NCBI GenBank assembly: GCA_019246455.1
Contig: JAFAQJ010000148.1
Location: 1-9,075, forward strand
Direction: 5' to 3'
Source of the DNA: Pseudolabrys sp.
GTDB lineage: Bacteria; Pseudomonadota; Alphaproteobacteria; Rhizobiales; Xanthobacteraceae
DNA: 9,075 bases
Positions 1 to 7,158 of this stretch are shown here, in pieces; positions within the stretch are counted from its first letter, which is position 1; each line of letters begins with the position of its first letter. Made by a program: the position numbers and the translations under genes. Under the pieces are notes generated by a model. The model was given only the letters and a program-made list of their open reading frames with translations, ran no database searches and was not told the origin of the DNA.

Positions 1-1607
1 AAATGCGGGATGTAAGTCCAGAACGTCTCGTAGCCTTCCTTCAACTCGATCGCGGGGCCGAGGCTCTCGCTCTGCACCGACATCCACAATTCGCAGATTT
101 TGTCGGAGGTCAGCTCGCCGTTGCGGCGCTCGGTGTGGACTTTGCGTTCGAAACTATAGAACGCGATCTGGCGCACCACCGTGTTGATCATGTCCTCGAC
201 CTTGGCGGACAGCATGGCTTTGCGCTGCTTCTTATCGGTGGTGTTGGCGAGGAGCTTTCGGAACGTCAGCATCTCGCCGAATACGCTCGCGGTTTCCGCG
301 AGCGTCAGCGGCGTCGGCGCCATCAGCGGGCCATTCGGCGCGGCCAGCACCTGATGCACGCCGTGGCTTAATTCGTGCGCCAACGTCATCACATCACGCG
401 GCTTGCCTTGGTAATTCAGCAGCACATAAGGATGTGCCGACGGTACGGTCGGATGCGCGAAGGCGCCCGGCTGCTTGCCCGGCCGCACCGGGGCGTCGAT
501 CCAGTTCTTTTCGAAGAAGCGGTCGGCGACTTCGGCCATTTTCGGCGAGAACGCGCCGTACGCCGTCAGTACGGTGTTGCGCGCGTCGGCCCAGGGGATC
601 GTGCGCTGAGCCACTTTGGGGAGCGGCGCATTGCGGTCCCAGTGCGGCAGCTTCTTCTTGCCAAACCACTTGGCCTTGAGCGCGTAATAGCGATGCGACA
701 ATTGCGGATAACTGGCGCGCACCGCGGAGACCAGCGCATCGACCACTTCGCGTTCGACGCGGTTCGACAGATGCCGGGCGTCGGCGACGTCCTGGAAGCC
801 GCGCCAACGATCCGAGATTTCCTTGTCCTTGGCGAGTGTATTGGTGATCTGGGTAAACGGGCGGAGATTGGCGCGAAAGGTCTTGGCCAACGCCTCGGCC
901 GCCGTTTTCCGCTTCTTGCCGTCGACGTCTTGCAGAAGATTGAGCGCGGGCTCGATTGGCAGTTCCTGCGTTCCAATGCGGAAACGCAACGACGCCACGG
1001 TTTCGTCGTAGAGCCGATTCCAGGCCGAATAGGCGGTGGTCGATTTCTCGTGGAACAGCTGCTCGACGCGATCTTCGAGCTGGTACGGCTTTTCCTTGCG
1101 CACGTCCTCGAGCCAGGGGCGGTAATGGCCGAGCTGCGGCTCACTCACCGCGTGATCAAGAACAGCGTCGTCGATGCGGTTGAGCTCGAGCGTGAAGAAT
1201 AGAAGATGGAGCGACATCGCCGTGATGCGCTCCTGCACATCGCCATAAAACTTAGCGCGCACCGGATCGACGGTGTTGCCGGCATAGACCAGCGAGGCAT
1301 AGGACACGACGCGGCCGAGCAGGTCTTCAATCGCCTCGTAGCGTTTCACCGCGGCGGCCAGACTTTGCGGGTCGTTCGCCGCCAGATCGCCGAGCTTGCC
1401 CTTGTAGTCCTTCTCGAAACCGATGCAATCCGCCTCGCCCTTTTCCAAATCGGCCTTGAGCGCCGGACTGTCGATTGCCGGATAAAGGTCCGTCAGATTC
1501 CATTCCGGCAACGCGCCAAGCCTGGCGACAGCCTTGGTCGCCAGCTTGGCGGGTTTGGCGGCGGTTTTCAGCGCGGGCTTCTTGCGGGCGGCAGTACGGG
1601 CGGGCAC
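1..1607 (-). CDS. pepF: Oligoendopeptidase F, M3 family zinc metallopeptidase (C-terminus cut by window edge)
   Basis: Cytosolic zinc peptidase predicted to cleave short oligopeptides. The frame stays open from the GTG at 1607 to the left edge, giving 535 codons; family members run a little over 600 residues, so roughly the last 80-100 are missing. The zinc site is clear: HELSHGVHQ with H411, E412 and H415, then ETASVFGEM with E438 as the likely third ligand. After a Lys/Ala/Pro-rich tail (residues 2-32) comes LPEWNLTDLYP, the usual start of this clade. GTG was chosen because no ATG precedes the conserved start, an in-frame TGA lies at 1656-1658, and AAGGA sits 10 nt upstream. The gene is divergent from the sigma-54 regulator. 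Family and active site are seen directly. The peptide-turnover role is family knowledge; true substrates are unknown. Confidence 0.93.
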   Translation of the reverse strand, partial: MPARTAARKKPALKTAAKPAKLATKAVARLGALPEWNLTDLYPAIDSPALKADLEKGEADCIGFEKDYKGKLGDLAANDPQSLAAAVKRYEAIEDLLGRVVSYASLVYAGNTVDPVRAKFYGDVQERITAMSLHLLFFTLELNRIDDAVLDHAVSEPQLGHYRPWLEDVRKEKPYQLEDRVEQLFHEKSTTAYSAWNRLYDETVASLRFRIGTQELPIEPALNLLQDVDGKKRKTAAEALAKTFRANLRPFTQITNTLAKDKEISDRWRGFQDVADARHLSNRVEREVVDALVSAVRASYPQLSHRYYALKAKWFGKKKLPHWDRNAPLPKVAQRTIPWADARNTVLTAYGAFSPKMAEVADRFFEKNWIDAPVRPGKQPGAFAHPTVPSAHPYVLLNYQGKPRDVMTLAHELSHGVHQVLAAPNGPLMAPTPLTLAETASVFGEMLTFRKLLANTTDKKQRKAMLSAKVEDMINTVVRQIAFYSFERKVHTERRNGELTSDKICELWMSVQSESLGPAIELKEGYETFWTYIPH

Positions 1608-1617
1608 GGCTTCACTG

Positions 1618-1622
1618 TCCTT
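1618..1622 (-). promoter_or_regulatory. Ribosome binding site for the GTG start of oligoendopeptidase F
   Basis: On the minus strand AAGGA lies 10 nt before the GTG at 1607-1605. It is the only good Shine-Dalgarno match near a usable start and decides the start call. Further upstream, TTGAAA (minus strand, about 1652-1657) could be a -35, but no convincing -10 follows. Confidence 0.6.
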
Positions 1623-1696
1623 CGGAGCAATCTTGCACGGGCAAACCCGCCAATTTCAACGCGGTCTGGGCTATTTCCCCAACCTCTCCATCACAC

Positions 1697-1711
1697 TTAA
1701 CAGCCCATTAA
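1697..1711. promoter_or_regulatory. CtrA-type binding box (TTAA-N7-TTAA)
   Basis: The sequence TTAACAGCCCATTAA matches the full alphaproteobacterial CtrA consensus exactly. It lies 49 bp before the ATG of the sigma-54 response regulator and about 90 bp before the divergent oligoendopeptidase start. CtrA is the master cell-cycle response regulator and commonly binds over the -35 region. If the downstream TTAA served as -35, a -10 would fall near 1731-1736 (TCCAAA, weak), as is common at activator-dependent promoters. The motif is seen directly; binding is inference. Confidence 0.6.
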
Positions 1712-1760
1712 GGCCGTTCGGCGACAGTGCTCCAAATCGGTACAGGTGTGGGAAGAGTCA

Positions 1761-3248
1761 ATGTCGCAGGGTGTGTCTCAAGTGGTGTTGATCGTCGACG
1801 ACGATCCGGTCCAGCGCCGCCTCATCGAAAACATGGTCCAGCGGTTCGGCTACGAGGCGAAAGTCGTCGAGAGTGGCGACGACGCCGTGGCTATCCTGTG
1901 CGGCGATGCCGGGAAACAGATCGACTGCGTCATTCTCGACCTGGTGATGCCAGGCCTCGACGGCATGGGCGTACTCGCCCGCATGAAAGATGGCGGGATC
2001 GCAATCCCGGTGATCGTGCAGACCGCGCAGGGCGGCATCGACAACGTCATTTCGACCATGCGTGCCGGCGCTACCGACTTCGTCGTGAAGCCGGCGAGCG
2101 CCGAACGCCTCCAGGTGTCGCTGCGCAACGCACTGGCCACCAAGGCTCTGGCCGGCGAACTGCAACGTCTCAAACGCAGCCAGGACGGCACACTCACTTT
2201 CGTCGACATGGTGACGCGCTCGCCGCGCATGAGGGCGGTGCTGACCGCCGCGCAGAAGGCGGCGGCCTCCGACATTGCGGCGTTGATCGAAGGCGAGTCC
2301 GGTGTCGGCAAGGAAATGATCGCACGCGCCATTCACGGCTCGTCGGCGCGGCGCAGGAAACCGTTCGTTGCTGTGAACTGCGGCGCGATGCCCGACAACC
2401 TCGTGGAATCGATTCTGTTCGGCCACGAGAAGGGCTCGTTCACCGGCGCCACCGAACGCCACACCGGTAAGTTCATCGAGGCCGACGGCGGCACCTTGTT
2501 CCTTGACGAGATCGGCGAGTTGCCCCTGCCAGCGCAGGTCAAGCTGCTGCGCGCGTTACAGGAGGGCGAAGTCGAGCCAGTCGGCGGCAAGAAGCCGGTC
2601 AAAGTCAATGTGCGCATTGTCTCGGCCACCAACCGCGACCTGATCGCTGACGTCAAAGCCGGCCGCTTCCGCGAGGATTTGTTTTATCGCCTGCACGTCT
2701 TCCCGATCGGCGTGCCGCCGCTGCGGCAGCGCGCCGACGACATTCCCGAATTAGTGCGGCTGTTCCTAGCGCGGTTCTCCGCCGAGGAAGGCAAGCGCGT
2801 GCGCACGGTGAGCTCCGAGGCAATGGCGTTGCTTTGCGCCCACCAATGGCCGGGCAATGTGCGTCAGCTCGAGAACACGATTTTCCGTGCTGTGGTGCTC
2901 GCGGACGGCGGCGAAATCGGCATTAACGAATTGCCGCAGATCGCTGGGCATGCCGGCGACAACGGCATGGCTGCTCCGCGTGACGCGGAGAGCGACGGAC
3001 TTTCCATCGCGCCGGAACAGCTTCCGCCATTAACCAACGCCGCGACTTCGTTAGGATTGCTCGACGCCGCCGGAGATGTGCGGCCGCTCGACGAGCTGGA
3101 ACGTGATATCATTCGTTTCGCGATCTCGCATTATCGCGGGCAAATGTCGGAAGTGGCGCGGCGCCTGCAGATCGGGCGCTCGACGCTGTACCGCAAGCTA
3201 GAAGGTTTGAACCTCGTCACAGAGGTTACTGAGCGCGCTGAGGGTTGA
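1761..3248 (+). CDS. Sigma-54-dependent response regulator (REC-AAA+-Fis HTH)
   Basis: NtrC-type activator of 495 residues. The receiver domain (about 7-125) has acidic-pocket D13-D15, phosphoacceptor D60 in VILDLVMP, T88 and K110. The AAA+ sigma-54 interaction domain (about 150-385) has Walker A GESGVGKE (178-185), GSFTGA (225-230, the loop that contacts sigma-54), Walker B GGTLFLDE (243-250), sensor I SATNRDL, arginine-finger region [10 protein letters not shown] (302-311) and sensor [13 protein letters not shown] Fis-type helix-turn-helix lies at about 445-482. Every key catalytic and phosphorylation residue is present. ATG 1761 was chosen over the in-frame GTG at 1746 because GGAAGAG stands just before it and the receiver domain starts right after. 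No histidine kinase lies nearby, so it is an orphan regulator here. Its targets cannot be read from the sequence, and no convincing -24/-12 promoter was found in the adjoining spacers. Confidence 0.95.
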   Translation: MSQGVSQVVLIVDDDPVQRRLIENMVQRFGYEAKVVESGDDAVAILCGDAGKQIDCVILDLVMPGLDGMGVLARMKDGGIAIPVIVQTAQGGIDNVISTMRAGATDFVVKPASAERLQVSLRNALATKALAGELQRLKRSQDGTLTFVDMVTRSPRMRAVLTAAQKAAASDIAALIEGESGVGKEMIARAIHGSSARRRKPFVAVNCGAMPDNLVESILFGHEKGSFTGATERHTGKFIEADGGTLFLDEIGELPLPAQVKLLRALQEGEVEPVGGKKPVKVNVRIVSATNRDLIADVKAGRFREDLFYRLHVFPIGVPPLRQRADDIPELVRLFLARFSAEEGKRVRTVSSEAMALLCAHQWPGNVRQLENTIFRAVVLADGGEIGINELPQIAGHAGDNGMAAPRDAESDGLSIAPEQLPPLTNAATSLGLLDAAGDVRPLDELERDIIRFAISHYRGQMSEVARRLQIGRSTLYRKLEGLNLVTEVTERAEG

Positions 3249-3265
3249 CCCTCGCGCCGCCGTTT

Positions 3266-3302
3266 ACCAATCGCCCGCGCGTTAGTCCTAACGAGAATTG
3301 GT
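3266..3302 (+). repeat. Nested inverted repeat, first of three upstream of the L,D-transpeptidase
   Basis: ACCAAT (3266-3271) pairs with ATTGGT (3297-3302). Between them CGTTAG (3280-3285) pairs with CTAACG (3288-3293) around a TC centre. It begins 17 bp after the regulator stop codon. No T-run follows, so it is not an obvious terminator; it may be an operator dyad or part of a structured leader. Confidence 0.5.
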
Positions 3303-3310
3303 TTGCGAAA

Positions 3311-3328
3311 TCCGTCGAATACGACGGA
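3311..3328 (+). repeat. Perfect 7-bp hairpin with AATA loop, second of three
   Basis: TCCGTCG (3311-3317) and CGACGGA (3322-3328) are perfect reverse complements around a four-base AATA loop. The next hairpin starts at the following base with no gap, so the two could stack end to end in RNA. Confidence 0.6.
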
Positions 3329-3354
3329 GTTCGGCCGCATAATAACGGCCGGAC
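3329..3354 (+). repeat. 9-bp hairpin just upstream of the L,D-transpeptidase ribosome binding site, third of three
   Basis: GTTCGGCCG (3329-3337) pairs with CGGCCGGAC (3346-3354), with one G-U pair, around the AT-rich loop CATAATAA. The loop also contains CATAAT (3338-3343), a near-consensus -10, with a weak possible -35 (TCGAAT, 3315-3320) 17 bp upstream. The dyads could therefore be a DNA operator over a promoter rather than an RNA structure. The Shine-Dalgarno GGGAG (3359-3363) follows 4 nt later and is left unpaired. Confidence 0.55.
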
Positions 3355-3371
3355 TATTGGGAGTTTTCGTA

Positions 3372-5348
3372 ATGCGTACCAGCCGTTTGCTCGCCGGCTC
3401 GATGCTCGCAGTGATCGCCGTGCCCACCATCGCGTGGAGCGCGCCGCGCATCCTTCAGTCGGAGCCGCCTGCACCGTTTGCCTTGCGGGCGCAGCCGCAG
3501 CGTCAAGAATCCGCGCCTGCGTCGGCGCCCGCTCCGGTCGCACAGGAGCCCGAGCGCCAGACGCCGCAGCAGCAAACGCCGACGCCGACGCAACGCCACA
3601 GCGTCGCGCCGGATACGAATAATGCGCGGGCGCAAGCCATCACCCCGCCGCCCGTCCCGGCTCCCGCCGCTACGCCGGCCAGCGCCCCTGCTCCGGCCGC
3701 AAACGAACCGAGCCCCGTCAGGAGCACGCTTGACCGCGTGTTCGGCGCGAGCGACGCGCAGATCACCGACGCACTGCGCAACAAGCGCGTGGATAGCTTC
3801 ATCACCCGCGAGGTTGACCGCAAATCGGTCGAGACTTTCTATAAGGCGCGCAATTTCGCGCCGCTCTGGATCAAAGAGGGGACGCTAACGCCGCGCGCCA
3901 AGGCGGCGATTGCCCGCATGAATAACGCGACTGCCGACGCGCTCGATCCGGCCGACTATGCGGTGCCAGCATTCTCAGGCGGCGCAGACGCGCTAGCCGA
4001 AGACGATCTCAAGCTGACCAATTCGGTGCTCACCTTCTCGCGCCATCTGCAGATGGGACGCATCGCGCCGACCCGCGTGCTCGCCGAAGTCGATTACGGC
4101 AAGCGCGAGTTCGACGCCAACGACACGCTGCGCAAGATCGCCGATGCGGCGAACATCGATGCAACGTTCGACAGCTTCAATCCGCCGCATGCCGGCTTCA
4201 AGGCGCTCAAGAACGCGCTCGCGGCCCTGCGCGCCAATGCCAGCGCGGACGAAGGCCGCATTCCGGACGGTCCCGAAGTCAAGCCAGGCATGAAGGACCC
4301 GCGCGTGCCGATGCTGCGCACGAAGCTCGGCGTCAATGCTCCCTCGGGCAAGTCGGGCGACCTGGTCTATGACAAGGCGCTGGCGGAAGCCGTCAACCGT
4401 GTGCAGGCCAAGAACGACATCCGTGGCAAAGGCATTCTCGACAACCGCGTGGTCGGCCTGATCAACGGACCGAGCGTGAGCCAGCAGCAGACCGCGGTCG
4501 AAGCCAACATGGAGCGCTGGCGCTGGCTGCCGCGCGACCTCGGCCGCACCTACGTGATGGTCAACGTGCCGGACTACACACTCAAGGTCGTCAAGGACAA
4601 CGAGATCGTCTGGCGCACCAAAATCGTCTCAGGCAAACCGACCAACCAGACGCCGCTGCTCACGGCGAACATGCAGACGATCGTGGTCAATCCGTCCTGG
4701 TACGTGCCGCAGTCGATTATCCAGAACGAGCTACTGCCGCAGTACGAAAAGGACCCGCAAATTTTCGATCGCATGGGTCTTGAGGTGCGGCGCGGGCCCG
4801 ATGGCAACATCAACGTCGTCCAGCCGCCGGGCGCCGCCAACGCGCTCGGGCGCATCAAGTTCAACTTCCCAAACAAGTTCCAGGTCTATCTGCACGATAC
4901 GCCGGAAAAGAAGCTATTCTCCTACGAGAAGCGCGCCTTCAGCCACGGCTGCATGCGGGTCGAGGATCCGACCAAGTTCGGTGAGGTGATGCTGCATCTG
5001 GCGATGGCAGGTCCGATGCCGAATTCGCATCAACTCGATCAATTGATGGGCAAGGACGAGAAGATCTTCACGCTGCAAAGCCAGCCGAGGGTCCACCTCA
5101 CCTATCAGACCGCGTATGTTGACGACGCCGGTAAGCTGGTAATCCGCGACGACATCTACGGCTTCGACAGCCGCATCCATACAATCGTCACCACCGACGA
5201 ACGCAAGATCGCCGATGTCGCCCCGCCGCAGGACAAAGTGCGTGAGGCGGCAGCGACGACCGCGAAAAACAATCAGGAAATCCTGCGTCGGGTCGAACGC
5301 GGCACGACGGGCAATCCGTTCGCGTTCTTCGAGCGCATCTTCCGATAA
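3372..5348 (+). CDS. L,D-transpeptidase, YcbB/LdtD type, secreted
   Basis: Periplasmic enzyme expected to form 3-3 (meso-DAP to meso-DAP) peptidoglycan crosslinks; 658 residues, close to E. coli LdtD (YcbB). Order of parts: signal peptide (1-24, hydrophobic core LLAGSMLAVIAV), a Pro/Ala/Gln-rich linker (about 25-115), the YcbB scaffold region (about 117-307), a peptidoglycan-binding-like helical segment (about 310-367), the YkuD catalytic domain (about 393-550) and a conserved tail ending in a DIYGFD-type motif. The active site is intact: YLHDTPEKKLF with H508, and SHGCMRV with H525 and nucleophile C527. ATG 3372 was chosen because GGGAG lies 8 nt upstream and a good signal peptide starts there; an in-frame TTG at 3303 falls within the repeat-rich spacer. 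It lies 123 bp after the regulator on the same strand, with a terminator after it. Being the regulator's target is only a guess. Confidence 0.95.
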   Translation: MRTSRLLAGSMLAVIAVPTIAWSAPRILQSEPPAPFALRAQPQRQESAPASAPAPVAQEPERQTPQQQTPTPTQRHSVAPDTNNARAQAITPPPVPAPAATPASAPAPAANEPSPVRSTLDRVFGASDAQITDALRNKRVDSFITREVDRKSVETFYKARNFAPLWIKEGTLTPRAKAAIARMNNATADALDPADYAVPAFSGGADALAEDDLKLTNSVLTFSRHLQMGRIAPTRVLAEVDYGKREFDANDTLRKIADAANIDATFDSFNPPHAGFKALKNALAALRANASADEGRIPDGPEVKPGMKDPRVPMLRTKLGVNAPSGKSGDLVYDKALAEAVNRVQAKNDIRGKGILDNRVVGLINGPSVSQQQTAVEANMERWRWLPRDLGRTYVMVNVPDYTLKVVKDNEIVWRTKIVSGKPTNQTPLLTANMQTIVVNPSWYVPQSIIQNELLPQYEKDPQIFDRMGLEVRRGPDGNINVVQPPGAANALGRIKFNFPNKFQVYLHDTPEKKLFSYEKRAFSHGCMRVEDPTKFGEVMLHLAMAGPMPNSHQLDQLMGKDEKIFTLQSQPRVHLTYQTAYVDDAGKLVIRDDIYGFDSRIHTIVTTDERKIADVAPPQDKVREAAATTAKNNQEILRRVERGTTGNPFAFFERIFR

Positions 5349-5372
5349 AGCGCCATCAGCAATGGAACTTTG

Positions 5373-5410
5373 TCGGGCGCCCAGGCTGACCTCGGGCGCC
5401 CGATTTCGTT
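5373..5410 (+). terminator. Strong intrinsic terminator after the L,D-transpeptidase gene
   Basis: TCGGGCGCCC (5373-5382) and GGGCGCCCGA (5394-5403) form a perfect 10-bp GC-rich stem with an 11-nt loop, followed by TTTCGTTT. It starts 25 nt after the stop codon. It should insulate the downstream DUF882 gene, which then needs its own promoter. Confidence 0.85.
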
Positions 5411-5476
5411 TCGGCGCGGCCCTTTTCGGCCACAGTCGTTACGTACGGTTCTTCCGCATCGGGGGGCCGGGGAAGC

Positions 5477-5510
5477 GGCTTGTAAGCCTGCATTAACCGA
5501 TCCCGATAAG
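5477..5510 (+). promoter_or_regulatory. Candidate promoter region with an operator-like dyad before the DUF882 gene
   Basis: The spacer between the terminator and the DUF882 gene holds the dyad GGCTT-GT-AAGCC (5477-5488). A possible -35, TTGTAA (5480-5485), overlaps it, and a possible -10, CGATAA (5504-5509), lies 18 bp downstream. Both hexamers are imperfect. A CtrA half-site-like TTAACC lies between them (5493-5498). The upstream terminator implies that a promoter must exist somewhere here, but the exact hexamers are a weak call. Confidence 0.3.
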
Positions 5511-5619
5511 ACTGTCGTTTTCCTAAGTGCCCGGCGCGTATCGGCCCGGCACGCCGGAGACGGCGGAACACCGGGACGGGACTTTGCCAGTTCGTATCGC
5601 GCGCGAACGCTCTCTGCTT

Positions 5620-7095
5620 ATGCATCTGGCCCGCGCCGGCCGCACGTCGGTTGCTGCCGCCACCCTTCTCCTCGCCGCCAACACCAGTTTGCAGACCGCG
5701 GCCGCCGAAGGCGATACCCGCACGCTGTCGTTTCATCACGTCCATACCGGCGAAGACATCACCGTCACCTTCAAACGCAACGGCCGCTATGACGACGCCG
5801 CGCTCAAGAAGCTCAACTGGTTCATGCGCGACTGGCGCAAGGAACAAGAGACGACGATGGACCCCCATCTGTTCGATCTCTTGTGGGAGGCCTATCGCTC
5901 GGTCGGCGGCACCGCACCGATCCAGGTGATTTGCGGCTACCGCTCACCGGACACCAACAAGATGCTGCGTGACCGCTCGGAATCGAGCGGCGTCGCGCAA
6001 TTCTCCCTGCATACGCAGGGCGACGCCATGGATTTCAATATTCCCGGCGCATCGCTCGAGGCGGTGCGCGAGATCGGCCTCAAGATGCAGCGCGGCGGCG
6101 TCGGTTTCTATCCGACTTCCGGATCGCCGTTCATTCATATGGATACCGGCGCGGTGCGGCACTGGCCGCGCATGAGCCGCGAGCAGCTCGTGCGCGTGTT
6201 CCCCGACCAGCGTACCGTGCATGTGCCGTCGGACGGCGTACCGCTCGCCGGTTACGCGCTGGCGCTGGCCGAGGTCGAGAAGCGCGGCAATGAACCCAAC
6301 GACGTCTCGCTCGCCGCGGCCCGCAACGCCGGCATCATCGGCGACGAGGACCGCACCGCCAGCGTGCCGAAGAAGCGCAGCCTGTTTGCCGCACTGTTCG
6401 GCAAGAAGGAGGACCCGGCGAAGGACGAGCCGGCCAAGCTTGCGGTCCGTGAGACCGTGGCCGTCGCGAAACTTCCAGCGCACGCGCCGGCGCCGCTGCC
6501 CGTGCAGGTGGCGACCGAGCGTATCGTGCCGGTGCCGAAGGGCCGCCCGGTCGTCGTCGCGTCGATTGCACCGATGCCGACGCCGCACCCACGCCCGGCA
6601 ATCGCGACCGCTCAGAATCCAGTTGAGCAACGCGGTCTGTGGCCGCTCGAGGTCGCCTCAGCCGATCCAAACGCCGCGGCTGCCCTCGCCTACGCCGCCG
6701 ACAAGTATCCGGCGGCGCGGCGTGCGAGCCCGATGGGTGCAACGGTCGGATACGCGCCGGCCAACGAACCGGTCGAAGAGATCGGCGACGGCGTGAAGTC
6801 CGACCGGCTGGCGCGCGCCAGCTTCGACAATCGTTTCCAGACGCCGAATCAAGGTCCTTGGCTGCGCGCCATGATCCTGACGCCAAGCGTGACAGCCACA
6901 ATGACGGCAACGCGGCTCGGCGCGTTGAATGCGCAGCCACTCGCCGAGATGATGCGCAAGCCATCATCGGCGATCGTGATGACATTCGCCGACGATCCGC
7001 ACTACGGCCTGCAAACCGCCAAATTTAGTGGAAACGCCGTGGTCTTCCTGGCGACCGCGACTTTCGGGATGCGCACGGCTTCGCTTTCGCCGTAA
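5620..7095 (+). CDS. Secreted DUF882 (YcbK/peptidase M15-like) protein with a long C-terminal extension
   Basis: Predicted periplasmic zinc enzyme related to YcbK and the M15 D,D-/L,D-carboxypeptidases, so a likely peptidoglycan hydrolase. From ATG 5620 it has 491 residues: signal peptide (1-29, cleavage after LQTAAA), the DUF882 domain (about 31-184) and about 300 further residues. Metal-site motifs are intact: ICGYRSP with R108, SLHTQGDAMDF with H131 and D138, and FIHMDTG with H173. The extension is mostly Ala/Pro-rich, then becomes ordered at about 414-482 (PWLRAMILTPSV through SGNAVVFLAT). E. coli YcbK is under 200 residues. The start is uncertain: in-frame GTG 5527 and TTG 5584 (GGGA 7 nt upstream) are alternatives, and ATG 5620 lacks a clear ribosome binding site but gives a compact signal peptide. 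It follows the transpeptidase behind a terminator, so it is probably a separate transcript. Enzyme activity is inferred from the family, not proven. Confidence 0.92.
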   Translation: MHLARAGRTSVAAATLLLAANTSLQTAAAEGDTRTLSFHHVHTGEDITVTFKRNGRYDDAALKKLNWFMRDWRKEQETTMDPHLFDLLWEAYRSVGGTAPIQVICGYRSPDTNKMLRDRSESSGVAQFSLHTQGDAMDFNIPGASLEAVREIGLKMQRGGVGFYPTSGSPFIHMDTGAVRHWPRMSREQLVRVFPDQRTVHVPSDGVPLAGYALALAEVEKRGNEPNDVSLAAARNAGIIGDEDRTASVPKKRSLFAALFGKKEDPAKDEPAKLAVRETVAVAKLPAHAPAPLPVQVATERIVPVPKGRPVVVASIAPMPTPHPRPAIATAQNPVEQRGLWPLEVASADPNAAAALAYAADKYPAARRASPMGATVGYAPANEPVEEIGDGVKSDRLARASFDNRFQTPNQGPWLRAMILTPSVTATMTATRLGALNAQPLAEMMRKPSSAIVMTFADDPHYGLQTAKFSGNAVVFLATATFGMRTASLSP

Positions 7096-7119
7096 CGCGC
7101 TTGTGCCTCGGCACGCGCG
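7096..7119 (+). terminator. Hairpin directly after the DUF882 stop codon, possible terminator
   Basis: CGCGC-TT-GTGCC (7096-7107) pairs with GGCAC-GCGCG (7110-7119): ten base pairs with a two-base TT bulge and a tight loop. It starts at the base after the TAA stop. It lacks a T-run, so it may stabilise the 3' end or act as a weak or Rho-assisted terminator in the 63-bp gap between the convergent DUF882 and gapR genes. Confidence 0.45.
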
Positions 7120-7158
7120 GCCAGATCAATTTGACCACGAGGCGCATCGCTGTCTGAC

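Noticed and set aside
375..1202. Open frame of 275 codons on the plus strand, antisense to the oligoendopeptidase gene
   Set aside because: The opposite strand carries a continuous, recognisable M3 peptidase with an intact zinc motif. The plus-strand translation is Arg/His/Gly-rich and typical of a GC-rich shadow frame.
1758..2462. Open frame of 234 codons on the minus strand, antisense to the sigma-54 regulator
   Set aside because: It covers the receiver domain and Walker A region of a clear regulator. Its own product is His/Arg-rich, with no recognisable domain or ribosome binding site.
3245..3250. TTGACC as a -35 for the L,D-transpeptidase
   Set aside because: It overlaps the regulator stop codon, and no acceptable -10 lies 15-19 bp downstream.
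3242..3255. GG-N10-GC spacing resembling a sigma-54 (-24/-12) promoter before the L,D-transpeptidase
   Set aside because: Only the GG and GC positions match; the flanking bases do not fit TGGCAC or TTGC. By-eye checks of 3249-3371 and of the main GG positions in 5404-5526 found nothing better, so I do not claim local targets for the regulator.
5374..5401. CGGGCGCCC occurring twice as a possible direct repeat or attachment site
   Set aside because: GGGCGCCC is self-complementary, so the direct repeat follows from the terminator stem. There is no other sign of integration.
5527..5583. Longer N-terminus for the DUF882 protein from GTG 5527
   Set aside because: The extra residues do not resemble coding sequence of the family, no ribosome binding site precedes the GTG, and the signal peptide would begin far from the N-terminus. 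It is kept only as an alternative.
6335..6985. Minus-strand frame of 216 codons within the DUF882 gene extension
   Set aside because: Its Arg/Ser/Pro-rich translation mirrors the Ala/Pro-rich coding strand. The plus frame joins smoothly to the DUF882 domain and ends in ordered sequence.
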